This document shows, one piece after another, positions 9,596-18,410 of a stretch of DNA of 64,000 bases. The notes beneath the pieces were generated by a model, which was not told the origin of the DNA, ran no database searches, and saw only the letters and a list, made by a program, of their open reading frames with translations. The stretch lies in NCBI RefSeq assembly GCF_025961315.1, contig NZ_JAOQNK010000001.1:5022001-5086000 (forward strand), read 5' to 3'. Both the position numbers and the translations under genes were made by a program. Positions within the stretch are counted from its first letter, which is position 1. Each line of letters opens with the position of its first letter. The stretch comes from Sphingobacterium kitahiroshimense (GTDB taxonomy: Bacteria > Bacteroidota > Bacteroidia > Sphingobacteriales > Sphingobacteriaceae).

Positions 9596-10075
9596 AGTTT
9601 AAATTTAGTGATAAATCCTGATAGCAAATCTATTTATGCATAATTAATATAAGTACAAACCGCTTATTTATTTCATTGGTAAAGGAATCAATATGGAAAA
9701 GGACATCGACTATTAATAGATTGTAGTCGATGTCACACTTTATGAAGCATGTTAAACAGTAATTTGTATACCTATTTCAGTAATTGTGGTAAGTCGCAAA
9801 CGATTATACATGCGATATTTGTTTTAGACCAAATATCATGACATGATCGTATTGAAATTTGCCTTGAACACGGTGGTAAAATGATATAAAATGATGTGAA
9901 GGAGCAGAAGTAGAAAATGACATGTAATTAGTTGTTGTTACTTTGGTCAATTTATGTTTAGTTAGCTCCGAAACCCCATTTCGGAGCTTTTTATTTCCAT
10001 CTTTATTGATAGGAAATCTGATTCGTTTTTAGCGAGAATGGATGAAGCTTGTTGGAAATTGAGTGCAGTATCAGT
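9596..10075. other. 480-bp intergenic region with an orphan terminator
   Basis: No credible protein gene is visible. The region lies between the promoter side of the DUF488 gene (minus strand) and the 3' end of the DUF763 gene (minus strand). Its only clear element is a plus-strand intrinsic terminator at 9964-9992, although no plus-strand gene precedes it. A small plus-strand RNA ending there is possible. Confidence 0.5.
9964..9992 (+). terminator. Orphan intrinsic terminator
   Basis: A 10-bp perfect stem (9964-9973 with 9979-9988) with a 5-nt loop, followed by TTTTT. There is no T-run on the other side, so it works only for plus-strand transcripts. No plus-strand gene is seen upstream. Confidence 0.7.
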
Positions 10076-11290
10076 TTAAAAAAGAGATAGTTGAATGCCT
10101 GGTTTATTTGGGTCGGGTTTCTGGGCTTTTCCCATGACAGTTCTACCTTCATATTTCCATGAATCTCGTCGTTCCTGCTCAATGATTTCTTGAATATCAA
10201 ACTGAGGGTTGAAATTCGCCTCAGCCTGAAGAACAATCTGATGCAGTTTATTAATCGTACGTAATTTATCAGACTGTCCCAATTTTGATTTTTCTATTCC
10301 TTTTCTTAAAACAGCAATGCTATTGTCATATATTGTTATTGGCACGGGAAAAGGGTGGCCATCTTTACCACCATGTGCAAATGAAAAACGGGCCGGGTCT
10401 TGAAAACGGGCCGGACCACCGTGTATAACCTCACTGACCAAAGCTAGGGACTGCATGGTGCGGGGGCCTACACCTTTTAAAAGCAACAGTTCTTCAAAAT
10501 TGTCGGTCTGTAGTTCACGAGTTACATATAATAAGGCGCCAAGCCTTTTAAGATCAACATCAGAAGATTGGATATCGTGTCTTTTAGGCATGATCAAATG
10601 TGCAAATTCTTGTATTGTTTTTGCAGGATCTGTTTTTGCAATGGCGAGAATTCCCTGTCTATTGGAAGAAGCGCCCGAAGCTGTCAGGTTTAATATTCGC
10701 CCCTGTGATATACCGTTAATACCGGTATGCGGTTCATCGATGAAAGATTTTAATTGTTCCGAATGCCAATGGTAACGCCTAGCAGTCCCATCATGATCAT
10801 GCATTCCCTGTTGGACAACTGTCCAATTTCCCTTATCGGACACAATGAAATTGTGCAGGTACAATTGGTATCCATCTTGTATTGCGGTGTTGTCCACTTT
10901 TGCAGTCAATTTGCTCGCACGCACTAATTCCTCTCCTGCAAGACCAGCATGATCGGCTACCCGCAATAGCTCCATTGGGGTTTCTTTGGATAACTTACCT
11001 TTTCCGCCACAAATGTATAGACCTAAAGATGTGGAATTTGGATTGATGGCTCGTTTTAAAGCACCCATTACCGATGTGGTGATGCCGGAAGAATGCCAGT
11101 CCATACCGAGTACAGCGCCAAAACTTTGAAACCAAAATGGATCGGACAAACGACGAAGTACTTCATCTTTACCATATTCCGTTAAAATTGTCTCTACTAT
11201 AGAAAGTCCCAAAGCCGACATACGTTCATAAAGCCAAGCAGGCACTTTTCCATAGTGAAGAGGTAAATCGGCTGTCCCGGAACGTTTCAT
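10076..11290 (-). CDS. DUF763 family protein with helix-hairpin-helix-like segment
   Basis: A 404-residue protein of the DUF763 family, found in bacteria and archaea. The start MKRSGTADLPLHYGKVPAWL is the family hallmark, followed by FGAVLGMDWHSSGITTSV and CGGKGK. The HDHDGTARRYHWHSEQ stretch at about 165-180 is rich in His/Asp and could bind metal or be catalytic. The segment LLLLKGVGPRTMQSLALVSE at about 266-285 reads like a helix-hairpin-helix DNA-binding motif. A nucleic-acid role is therefore plausible but is an inference. Single gene, no clear operon partner. Confidence 0.85.
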   Translation of the reverse strand: MKRSGTADLPLHYGKVPAWLYERMSALGLSIVETILTEYGKDEVLRRLSDPFWFQSFGAVLGMDWHSSGITTSVMGALKRAINPNSTSLGLYICGGKGKLSKETPMELLRVADHAGLAGEELVRASKLTAKVDNTAIQDGYQLYLHNFIVSDKGNWTVVQQGMHDHDGTARRYHWHSEQLKSFIDEPHTGINGISQGRILNLTASGASSNRQGILAIAKTDPAKTIQEFAHLIMPKRHDIQSSDVDLKRLGALLYVTRELQTDNFEELLLLKGVGPRTMQSLALVSEVIHGGPARFQDPARFSFAHGGKDGHPFPVPITIYDNSIAVLRKGIEKSKLGQSDKLRTINKLHQIVLQAEANFNPQFDIQEIIEQERRDSWKYEGRTVMGKAQKPDPNKPGIQLSLF

Positions 11291-11454
11291 GTTGTTTTTT
11301 GCTAATATTATTAGTGTAAATGTAGTAAATAAAAATTACAGTTCATTTTTTTATATCTTGATTTACCAGGTAAAATGGCTATAGCAACAGTTGTTTATTC
11401 GTCTTCATTGTATATATTCGCTTAGAAAACAACACTCCTAAACTAAACTTAATT

Positions 11455-12570
11455 ATGCAAGACCAAAAATCACAGCGACTGGAGTCACTGGATATTCTAC
11501 GAGGATTTGACTTATTTTTATTGGTTGCATTACAACCTGTGCTAGTAGCGATCGGTCAGGTCTGGGACAATTCTTATTATCATACCTTTTTGTTTCAATT
11601 TGATCATGAAGTTTGGGAAGGTTTCCGATTATGGGATCTGATTATGCCTTTGTTTTTATTTATGACCGGTGTTACTGTTCCTTTTTCTCTTGACAGTAAG
11701 ATCGGACAATCTGTTGGACCGATATATAGGCATATTTTTAGACGTTTTGCTATCCTTTGGTTCCTAGGGATGGTTATACAGGGAAATCTACTGAGTTTTG
11801 ATTGGCATTATTTCAAACTTTATTCCAATACATTGCAGGCCATAGCTGTGGGATATTTATTCACATCATTAGCTTACTTTAATTTGCCGATACGAAAAGT
11901 AATTACTTTGAGCATCTGTTTATTAGTTGTATATACTATCCCATTTGTACTGGACGGCAATTATAGCCCACAAGAAAACTTTGCAATTCGTGTGGATAAA
12001 AAAATATTAGGTTCCTGGATGGATGGAGTGTACTGGGATCAGGGCATTTGGGATTTTTCAGACACCTATGATTACTCTTGGATATGGAGCAGTTTGACCT
12101 TTACAGTTACCGTGATGATGGGCTGTTTTGCAGGTAAAATCATTAAAGAAAATGCACGTATTAATCCCAATAGAGTTTTTCGTGATTTGATCGCTATCGG
12201 TTTTATATGTTTATTGGCAGGAGTATTATTGCATTTTCAAATGCCTATTATTAAACGTATCTGGACCAGTAGTATGACCTTGTTTTCAGGTGGAATCTGC
12301 TTTATTCTGATGGCTATATTTTATTATGTGATTGATGTTAAAAAGGTGGTTAAGCCCTTTAGATGGTTAAAAATATATGGCATGAATTCTATTGTTGCTT
12401 ATTTTATTGGTGAATTTGTTAACTTCAGATCAGTAGTTCATTCTTTGACATTTGGTTTAGAGAACCAGTGGCCGGAACTTGCTCCAATCATATTAACTGC
12501 CGGAAATTTTTATATCGTATTTCTGATTTTATACCTATTATATAAAAATAAGTATTTCGTGAAGATTTAA
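11455..12570 (+). CDS. DUF5009/HGSNAT-like membrane acyltransferase
   Basis: A 371-residue polytopic inner-membrane protein of the family that includes heparan-alpha-glucosaminide N-acetyltransferase and DUF5009 proteins. The N-terminus RLESLDILRGFDLFLLVAL is diagnostic (the SLDxxRGxD motif). About ten hydrophobic segments follow, for example LWDLIMPLFLFMTGVTVPFS and LTFTVTVMMGCFAG, ending with FYIVFLILYLLY. Family members move acetyl groups across the membrane onto sugars. The substrate here is not known, though carbohydrate-linked genes are common in this window. Single gene, about 160 bp from each neighbour. Confidence 0.85.
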   Translation: MQDQKSQRLESLDILRGFDLFLLVALQPVLVAIGQVWDNSYYHTFLFQFDHEVWEGFRLWDLIMPLFLFMTGVTVPFSLDSKIGQSVGPIYRHIFRRFAILWFLGMVIQGNLLSFDWHYFKLYSNTLQAIAVGYLFTSLAYFNLPIRKVITLSICLLVVYTIPFVLDGNYSPQENFAIRVDKKILGSWMDGVYWDQGIWDFSDTYDYSWIWSSLTFTVTVMMGCFAGKIIKENARINPNRVFRDLIAIGFICLLAGVLLHFQMPIIKRIWTSSMTLFSGGICFILMAIFYYVIDVKKVVKPFRWLKIYGMNSIVAYFIGEFVNFRSVVHSLTFGLENQWPELAPIILTAGNFYIVFLILYLLYKNKYFVKI

Positions 12571-12727
12571 AATGTGATTTATATCTTTTTCGCTAACCTA
12601 GTAGATAGCAACTATTTGGATTGATTTTTGATTTTACTATCGTGGATGCTTATATAAACTTACAGCACACAAACAGTTTATTTAATACCCAAAATAAAAA
12701 ACAGTCAAAAAGTAGAAGAACTAAATT

Positions 12728-14206
12728 ATGATTTTAATAGTTGATGATAAACCAGAGAATATCTATTCCTTGCAACAACTGTTAGAGTCTAGAGGTTTTA
12801 GTGTAGATACCGCTTTTTCAGGAGACGAAGCATTGAGAAAGACATTTAAGAATCGATATGCTCTTATTATTCTTGATGTAAAGATGCCCGATATGGATGG
12901 ATTTGAAGTGGCTGATCACTTGGCAAAGTATACCAAAACCAAAGATATTCCGATTATATTTTTATCAGCAGCTAATCGTGACAAGAGATTTATAGAACAG
13001 GGATATAAATCTGGCGGTATTGACTATGTGACCAAACCAGTTGATATGAATATATTACTGCTCAAAGTAAAAAATTTTTATCGACTATATGAACAGACTT
13101 TGGTTCTTAATGCCGTGCAAGAAGATTTAAAGGCCGAAATTGAACGCCGTAAAAAAGCCCAGTATTCGTTAGTCGCCAAAGCCAATCATTTACGTTTGAT
13201 ATTAGAAGCTCTTCCACAGATAGCATTTACGGTAACACCGGATGGGAGGATTGATTTTGTTAATCGTAACTGGTTTACTTTTTCTAGGACGCAAAATGAT
13301 TTTCCAGAATGTCATCCAAACGATCCAGCTATTCTGGTAACTTTAAGATCACACATTCAAAAAGGAACTGCTCTGGAAATGGAGGTTCGAATAAAACCTC
13401 TAGATGCACAACTTTACCGTTATCATCTTTTAAGAATTGTACCTATTGAAGAGGATCAATTCATTACCCATTGGGTTGGTACTTTTACAGATATTGATGA
13501 TCAAAAACAGCTTTCACAGAAGAAAGATGAATTTTTAAGTATTGCGTCGCATGAGTTAAAAACACCACTTACAAGCATGCGTGGTTATGTGCAACTTCTG
13601 AATCGTTCTTTAAAAGACGAGCCACATTCAAAAGCATATAAATATATGAACCGGGTTGAAGGACAATTAAATAAACTAAGTACTTTGGTTGCAGACCTGC
13701 TCGATATTTCAAAAATTGATAATGGTAAATTATACGTCGATCACCAATTTTTTGATTTAGATGCTGTGATTGATACAGTGGTCGATACGATGCATCATAC
13801 TCAGGAAAAGAGAATATTAAATATTGAACGCACAGGTGAAAAATTGGAAATCCCGATTTTTGGAGACGAGATGCGTATTGAACAAGTTTTGATCAATTTT
13901 ATGAGCAATGCAATTAAGTATGGACCAGATTCTGACCATATTATAATTCATACGGAAAAGGATGATAAGGAAGTGAAAGTCAGTGTGCAAGATTTTGGTA
14001 TTGGTGTTCCGCCTCAAAATCAAGCGCCAATATTTGATAAATTTTATAGGGTAGAGGAGACTTCGGTACGCTTTCAGGGATTGGGATTGGGTTTGTATAT
14101 CTGTGCAGAAATTATCCGTCAACATGAGGGACAATATGGTATGACGAGTAAAGCAGGTGAAGGTACCACATTTTATTTTACACTTCCTTTAAGAGTAGTA
14201 CACTAA
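12728..14206 (+). CDS. Response-regulator/PAS/histidine-kinase hybrid
   Basis: Cytoplasmic signalling protein of 492 residues with no membrane segment. Order: receiver domain at about 1-120, with phosphoacceptor D50 (LIILDVKMPDMDG) and conserved K103 (VTKPVD); a coiled linker at about 125-150; a PAS domain at about 150-258; HisKA with the phosphorylatable H275 in SIASHELKTPL; and an HATPase domain with the N-box (INFMSNAIKYG), G1 (DFGIGV) and G2 (GLGLGLY). The N-terminal receiver suggests that it takes phosphate from another kinase, or tunes its own kinase activity. The next gene, a single receiver domain, is the likely partner. The signal is unknown. Confidence 0.92.
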   Translation: MILIVDDKPENIYSLQQLLESRGFSVDTAFSGDEALRKTFKNRYALIILDVKMPDMDGFEVADHLAKYTKTKDIPIIFLSAANRDKRFIEQGYKSGGIDYVTKPVDMNILLLKVKNFYRLYEQTLVLNAVQEDLKAEIERRKKAQYSLVAKANHLRLILEALPQIAFTVTPDGRIDFVNRNWFTFSRTQNDFPECHPNDPAILVTLRSHIQKGTALEMEVRIKPLDAQLYRYHLLRIVPIEEDQFITHWVGTFTDIDDQKQLSQKKDEFLSIASHELKTPLTSMRGYVQLLNRSLKDEPHSKAYKYMNRVEGQLNKLSTLVADLLDISKIDNGKLYVDHQFFDLDAVIDTVVDTMHHTQEKRILNIERTGEKLEIPIFGDEMRIEQVLINFMSNAIKYGPDSDHIIIHTEKDDKEVKVSVQDFGIGVPPQNQAPIFDKFYRVEETSVRFQGLGLGLYICAEIIRQHEGQYGMTSKAGEGTTFYFTLPLRVVH

Positions 14207-14307
14207 AGTTACCCGAGTTTCCAAAAATGTGAAAAACCTCAGTATCACCCTTGATGAAAATGAACATACTACAAAAAAATTAGCACGAACAGTTTAAAGA
14301 TAGAGCC

Positions 14308-14673
14308 ATGGATAATAGAAAGAAGATTTTAATATTTGAAGATGATGTTTCCATTTTAGAAATTGTGACCATTATTTTAGAAGATGCGGGATATCATATT
14401 GCCATATCTGAGACATCTCACGATATTATTGAGAAGGTTGCTGAACTGACACCCGATTTGATTTTGATGGACAATTGGATTCCGGATATTGGAGGGAAAG
14501 AAGCAACAAAACTATTGAAACAACATCCTTTATTTCAACATATACCCGTTATTTACGTTACAGCAAATAGTGATATCGCGTCTCTTGCAGCAGATGCAGG
14601 TGCAGATGATTATCTTGCTAAGCCATTTGATTTAGAAGATCTTGAAAATATAGTTGCTAAATATCTGGAGTAG
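14308..14673 (+). CDS. Single-domain response regulator (CheY-like)
   Basis: A 121-residue receiver domain without an output domain. Acidic pocket residues E11-D12-D13, phosphoacceptor D55 (LILMDNWIPD), T at about 85 (YVTANS) and K105 (LAKPFD) are all present. It follows the hybrid kinase by 101 bp on the same strand and is probably its phosphate acceptor, acting by protein contact or as a phosphate sink or relay. A similar kinase plus single-receiver pair lies at 29.5-31.4 kb. Confidence 0.9.
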   Translation: MDNRKKILIFEDDVSILEIVTIILEDAGYHIAISETSHDIIEKVAELTPDLILMDNWIPDIGGKEATKLLKQHPLFQHIPVIYVTANSDIASLAADAGADDYLAKPFDLEDLENIVAKYLE

Positions 14674-14730
14674 CATTTGAATTACTTAAAAACCTTTGAT
14701 AAAATCACTTTTGAGAAAGGGCAATGATCA

Positions 14731-14781
14731 ATAATCCAATAATAGTCGTTCAGATTACAGGATCGACTATTATTGGATTAT
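14731..14781. terminator. Perfect 18-bp inverted repeat between convergent genes
   Basis: Bases 14731-14748 pair exactly with 14764-14781 across a 15-nt loop. It has no T-run on either side, but its place between two convergent genes makes a shared transcription end the simplest reading. Confidence 0.6.
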
Positions 14782-14790
14782 AGTAATGAA

Positions 14791-17271
14791 CTAACTCAAT
14801 TGCGGATCTGTTTTTGAATGTTTTCCAGTTTCCACACGGCCTGCAAAATGGCGTTCGAAAGCTGTATTGACTACATGTAAACTGAGATCATACCAGCCAG
14901 ATTGTTGGTGTGTGTCAATTTTCCAAGTGATCGATTTTCCTGCAGGTAATGATACTTTTTTATGCCAGTTGCTATATGCATTATCTTTTGCTTCAATAAG
15001 TAAGGCTTCTTGTCCTTCATTTATTAAAGTGATCAATAGGTTACCTGTTGCCTGCTTTCCTTGATCCAATTCATAAGAAGACTGTACTTGTAGCGCTTCA
15101 TCTTTACCTTTAAATCCGCGCATAAATCCATTCGGCCCATAGGCTGTTAAAGTATAGGTATGGTCTTTAAAGTCCGATAAATTCCAGCTGAAATCTAGAG
15201 ATTCTCCAGCAAGAACAGCAAAAGGCCAAAACTTCACGCCACCTTTATAAGTTGAGCCTGCGTATACATTGTATGGACTGCTTAGCGCCATTTTTCCAAA
15301 AATGGAATTTCCTGCTTCTAGTTTTAAATTAATTTTGTTCTCTTTTTTATCAATTTTTTCATGCACATATAGTTCGTAAGCGAGTGCATTAGATGGTCGT
15401 TGTCCTTTTTCTTGCTTCGCTAATAACGAATTGCTTTTTTTATGAAGTTTCAATTGCGCAATATCTACTTCAGACCATTGATGATAGTTATTAGGCAGTG
15501 GTAATTTTTTAGCTTCATCAATAGCACGAATTTGTGCATTACGATCCAAGAAAGGAAGTTTTTTAGCATTGCCTGAAACAGCAGTGCGAAAGACAGATGT
15601 CAGATCTCCAGTAATTGCTCTTCTCCATGAACTAATATTATCTTCATGGATATTTTTACCATATTTTTTATTTATGAATTGCTCAATAAATTGAATAGTA
15701 GACGTTATATCAAAAACTTCGGAATTGACCCATCCACCTTTAGACCAAGGGGAAGCTATTACTAAAGGAACACGGTACCCTAATCCGACAGGTCCTTCGG
15801 TGGCATTTTCCTTATCAACACCTGCTTCCAATTCCTGTTGCAGACTGACATACTCGCCAGAAATATCCAATCCAGGCGATACTTTTCCTGAAGTAGGATC
15901 GGCAGGATTCGGTGCTACAAAAGGAGGGACATGATCAAAATAACCATCATTTTCATCATAATTTAAGATGAAAATTGTTTTGCGCCAGACATCGGGATTT
16001 TCAGTTAATATGTTTAAAATTTCTGAGGTAAACCATGCACCATACATGGGGGCACTAGGATGATCTGAAAAATATTCTGGGGCGACCAACCAAGAGACAG
16101 TCGGTAGGTTTCCCGATTTTACATCTTGTCTAAATTGATGTAATACGTCACCTTTAGGAACCCGAATGTCTGTACCTTGTTCATTTACGGTAATGGCTTC
16201 GCGATAATTCGGATCGTTTTCATTTGTTTGGAAGGCACGACGGAAAAGGGCTTGTTCTGATGGTGATACCTTGTTGAAGGCTTCCGGTGTTAATGACTCA
16301 AGCTTTTTCTCAAAACTTAGCAGCTGTTCTTTCTTTTGCTTCAGTTTATTCTGTTCTTTTTGTACACTTGTTGCTTGACCGTCCTGAAGCAGCTTCTCTA
16401 TACCAGCGATTTCAGCAGGAAGCTCTGCTACGCGTTTCTTTAGAAATGCTAAATGACTTTCCTTAAATTCTATATGATATTGTAAAAACCACTCCAGATT
16501 ATTATCCGTGTAATTGCCCAATAACCCATCGTCTTGTAGGCCAGATTGTATGCTGACTTCATTTTGGTACACCTTCCAAGAGACAGCCGCCGCTTCAAGT
16601 TTCTCTGGAAATGTTTTCCAGCTCGCCCAGCGGTTAAAATAAATATCCGAATTGCGTACTAATGGTTTTTCTCCTTTACCCGGTACACAGGTACCTGTCC
16701 AAAAAAAGTGTCGGTTTGTTGTCGTGCCGGTTATTGAAGAACAGAAGTTTTGATCGCAGATCGTGAAAGCATCAGCAAATGCATAGTAAAATGGATTATC
16801 TTCCCGTGTATAATAACCCATTGTTAAAGGTATATCTCTAAAATCTTTATAGTCAGAACGTTTTGCGTCGATCCAATTATCGTGTTTTCCCTGGTTGCGT
16901 GCAGCAGATTGATTCTCCCAGGAGTGTGGTAGATAGCTCGTCCAGGCCGCCTTAGATCTTTTAATATCCAACCGGAAAGGAGAGAACGTTTTTCCATCTT
17001 TTCCAGATTGTAACCATACTGGATTTCCATTCGGTAATTGTATCGCTCTAGGGTCTCCATAACCACGTACACCAGACAGCGTACCAAAACTATGGTCAAA
17101 TGAACGATTTTCCTGCATAAGCATGACAATGTGTTCCGCATCTAAAAAACTAGATCCGGCAAGAGGCTCGATTGCCATCGCTTTTTGTATGGCGTCGGGC
17201 AATCCCCATTCTAAACCCATCGCTCCAGCTAAAAGGGAGGCTTTCTTTAAAAAATCTCTTCTATTGTCCAT
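14791..17271 (-). CDS. plcN: Phosphocholine-specific phospholipase C, Tat-exported
   Basis: Non-haemolytic-type phospholipase C of 826 residues, hydrolysing phosphocholine lipids outside the cytoplasm. The N-terminus NRRDFLKKASLLAGAMG is a twin-arginine signal, matching the family's folded export. The phosphoesterase domain (about 40-550) begins with EHIVMLMQENRSFDHSFG, the family signature with metal-binding Glu-Asn, and contains TGTTTNRHFFWTGT, FILNYDENDGYFDHVPPF and VPLVIASPWSKGG. The C-terminal region (about 620-810) corresponds to the two repeats (DUF756 type) found in these enzymes. Length agrees with the family. It could serve to obtain phosphate or lipids. An orphan minus-strand terminator lies just upstream of its start. 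The symbol follows general family usage. Confidence 0.9.
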   Translation of the reverse strand: MDNRRDFLKKASLLAGAMGLEWGLPDAIQKAMAIEPLAGSSFLDAEHIVMLMQENRSFDHSFGTLSGVRGYGDPRAIQLPNGNPVWLQSGKDGKTFSPFRLDIKRSKAAWTSYLPHSWENQSAARNQGKHDNWIDAKRSDYKDFRDIPLTMGYYTREDNPFYYAFADAFTICDQNFCSSITGTTTNRHFFWTGTCVPGKGEKPLVRNSDIYFNRWASWKTFPEKLEAAAVSWKVYQNEVSIQSGLQDDGLLGNYTDNNLEWFLQYHIEFKESHLAFLKKRVAELPAEIAGIEKLLQDGQATSVQKEQNKLKQKKEQLLSFEKKLESLTPEAFNKVSPSEQALFRRAFQTNENDPNYREAITVNEQGTDIRVPKGDVLHQFRQDVKSGNLPTVSWLVAPEYFSDHPSAPMYGAWFTSEILNILTENPDVWRKTIFILNYDENDGYFDHVPPFVAPNPADPTSGKVSPGLDISGEYVSLQQELEAGVDKENATEGPVGLGYRVPLVIASPWSKGGWVNSEVFDITSTIQFIEQFINKKYGKNIHEDNISSWRRAITGDLTSVFRTAVSGNAKKLPFLDRNAQIRAIDEAKKLPLPNNYHQWSEVDIAQLKLHKKSNSLLAKQEKGQRPSNALAYELYVHEKIDKKENKINLKLEAGNSIFGKMALSSPYNVYAGSTYKGGVKFWPFAVLAGESLDFSWNLSDFKDHTYTLTAYGPNGFMRGFKGKDEALQVQSSYELDQGKQATGNLLITLINEGQEALLIEAKDNAYSNWHKKVSLPAGKSITWKIDTHQQSGWYDLSLHVVNTAFERHFAGRVETGKHSKTDPQLS

Positions 17272-17345
17272 TTCGTGTTTTATTGTCTTAATTAGGTTTA
17301 AAAGTAAAAAGAATTTGTAAGTATGTTATGTAACGATTAGGTTTC

Positions 17346-17383
17346 AAAAAAAAACTGTGGAAGATTTTTTTCTCCCACAGTTT
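17346..17383 (-). terminator. Minus-strand terminator upstream of the phospholipase C gene
   Basis: A 9-bp stem (17352-17360 with 17375-17383) with a 14-nt loop. On the minus strand it is followed by a run of nine T. It lies 75 bp upstream of the phospholipase C start in the same direction, and no minus-strand gene precedes it. It is either the end of a small minus-strand RNA or an attenuator in the phospholipase leader. Confidence 0.55.
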
Positions 17384-17541
17384 CATCATTTGCTAACGTT
17401 TATTTCAAGATCACTTCGACATCGTAATTTATTAAGAGCAATCTTGATATAAGTGAAAAATTTCAGATAAGGACAACATACAATTAGAATTCCTAATTTT
17501 TTCCTAAATGTGCCTATAAGTTTGTTTCAAACATTAATATC

Positions 17542-18336
17542 ATGAAATTTATATATACACTTTTATTTTTCCTATTCGTTTCCAATTTTTTATTTGCACA
17601 AGAAACCACAATACCTAAGCCAGCAAAAGTAAAACATGCAGAACCACTCTACCTAGACCTCATGCGGGATCTTGGCGCTAGAAAAGGCGAAGCAGAATTT
17701 AATGTTGGATATGGTACTGGACGTTTCAAAAATAAAGTAGAGCATAATGCTTTTATTGAATACGAGTGGGCTGTTGCCAATCGTCTGGGACTGGAAGTTG
17801 AAGTGCCTGTACTATTTGCAAAAGATAATGTAGGGCAAAGAACCAATCATATAGAAGGTTTAAAATTAGGAACACAATATACGTTTCTGGTAGATGAGAA
17901 ACACCAGACTTCTTTGGCTATCGGGTATGTACATGAAATGGAATTTGGCCGATCAAATCCAACTGTAAGAAATACACCTCTTTTTGATGGTTTTGTATCA
18001 TCACCCTTCTTTATAGCAGCTAAGAATTTTAATCAGATCAGTACATTGATTTATACAGGACCTGAATTCGAATATCACTTTAAAAAGAAAGGAATGGAAA
18101 CCAATTTTGTATTGAACGCAAACGTGCATTTCATGGTTCCCAATTCAAGTCATTACATCGGTATTGAAAATGATATGCGTATCGAGCATGGTCATTTAGA
18201 ATATATCATGAGACCTCAAATGAAGTTAGCGTTATCCCCTAATTTTGCAGTAGGTCTAGTGTGTGGTGTTCCGATAAAATCAAAAGAGTTTCAAATGGAT
18301 TTTATGACCAGATTAATTTGGGAACCAAAGTTCTAA
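17542..18336 (+). CDS. Outer-membrane beta-barrel protein, function unknown
   Basis: A 264-residue exported protein. It has a signal peptide of about 20 residues (FIYTLLFFLFVSNFLFAQ). The mature part begins with a stretch reading HAEPLYLDLMRDLGARKGEA, which I recall from a group of uncharacterised Bacteroidota outer-membrane proteins. It then alternates polar and hydrophobic residues in beta-strand style and ends in Trp-Glu-Pro-Lys-Phe, with the terminal aromatic expected of barrel proteins. No catalytic motif. Single gene, ending at a hairpin shared with the convergent glycosyltransferase. Confidence 0.65.
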   Translation: MKFIYTLLFFLFVSNFLFAQETTIPKPAKVKHAEPLYLDLMRDLGARKGEAEFNVGYGTGRFKNKVEHNAFIEYEWAVANRLGLEVEVPVLFAKDNVGQRTNHIEGLKLGTQYTFLVDEKHQTSLAIGYVHEMEFGRSNPTVRNTPLFDGFVSSPFFIAAKNFNQISTLIYTGPEFEYHFKKKGMETNFVLNANVHFMVPNSSHYIGIENDMRIEHGHLEYIMRPQMKLALSPNFAVGLVCGVPIKSKEFQMDFMTRLIWEPKF

Positions 18337-18375
18337 GGCCTACGAGCTTTGTTTTAGTTTCTTGACATATTAGAA

Positions 18376-18403
18376 AAGCCTCAGCGTTTAAATACTGAGG
18401 CTT
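18376..18403. terminator. Hairpin between convergent genes
   Basis: A 9-bp perfect stem (18376-18384 with 18395-18403) with a 10-nt loop, placed between the outer-membrane barrel gene and the glycosyltransferase gene. The A-rich left flank would give a weak U-tract for the minus strand. Confidence 0.6.
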
Positions 18404-18410
18404 CGGTTTC

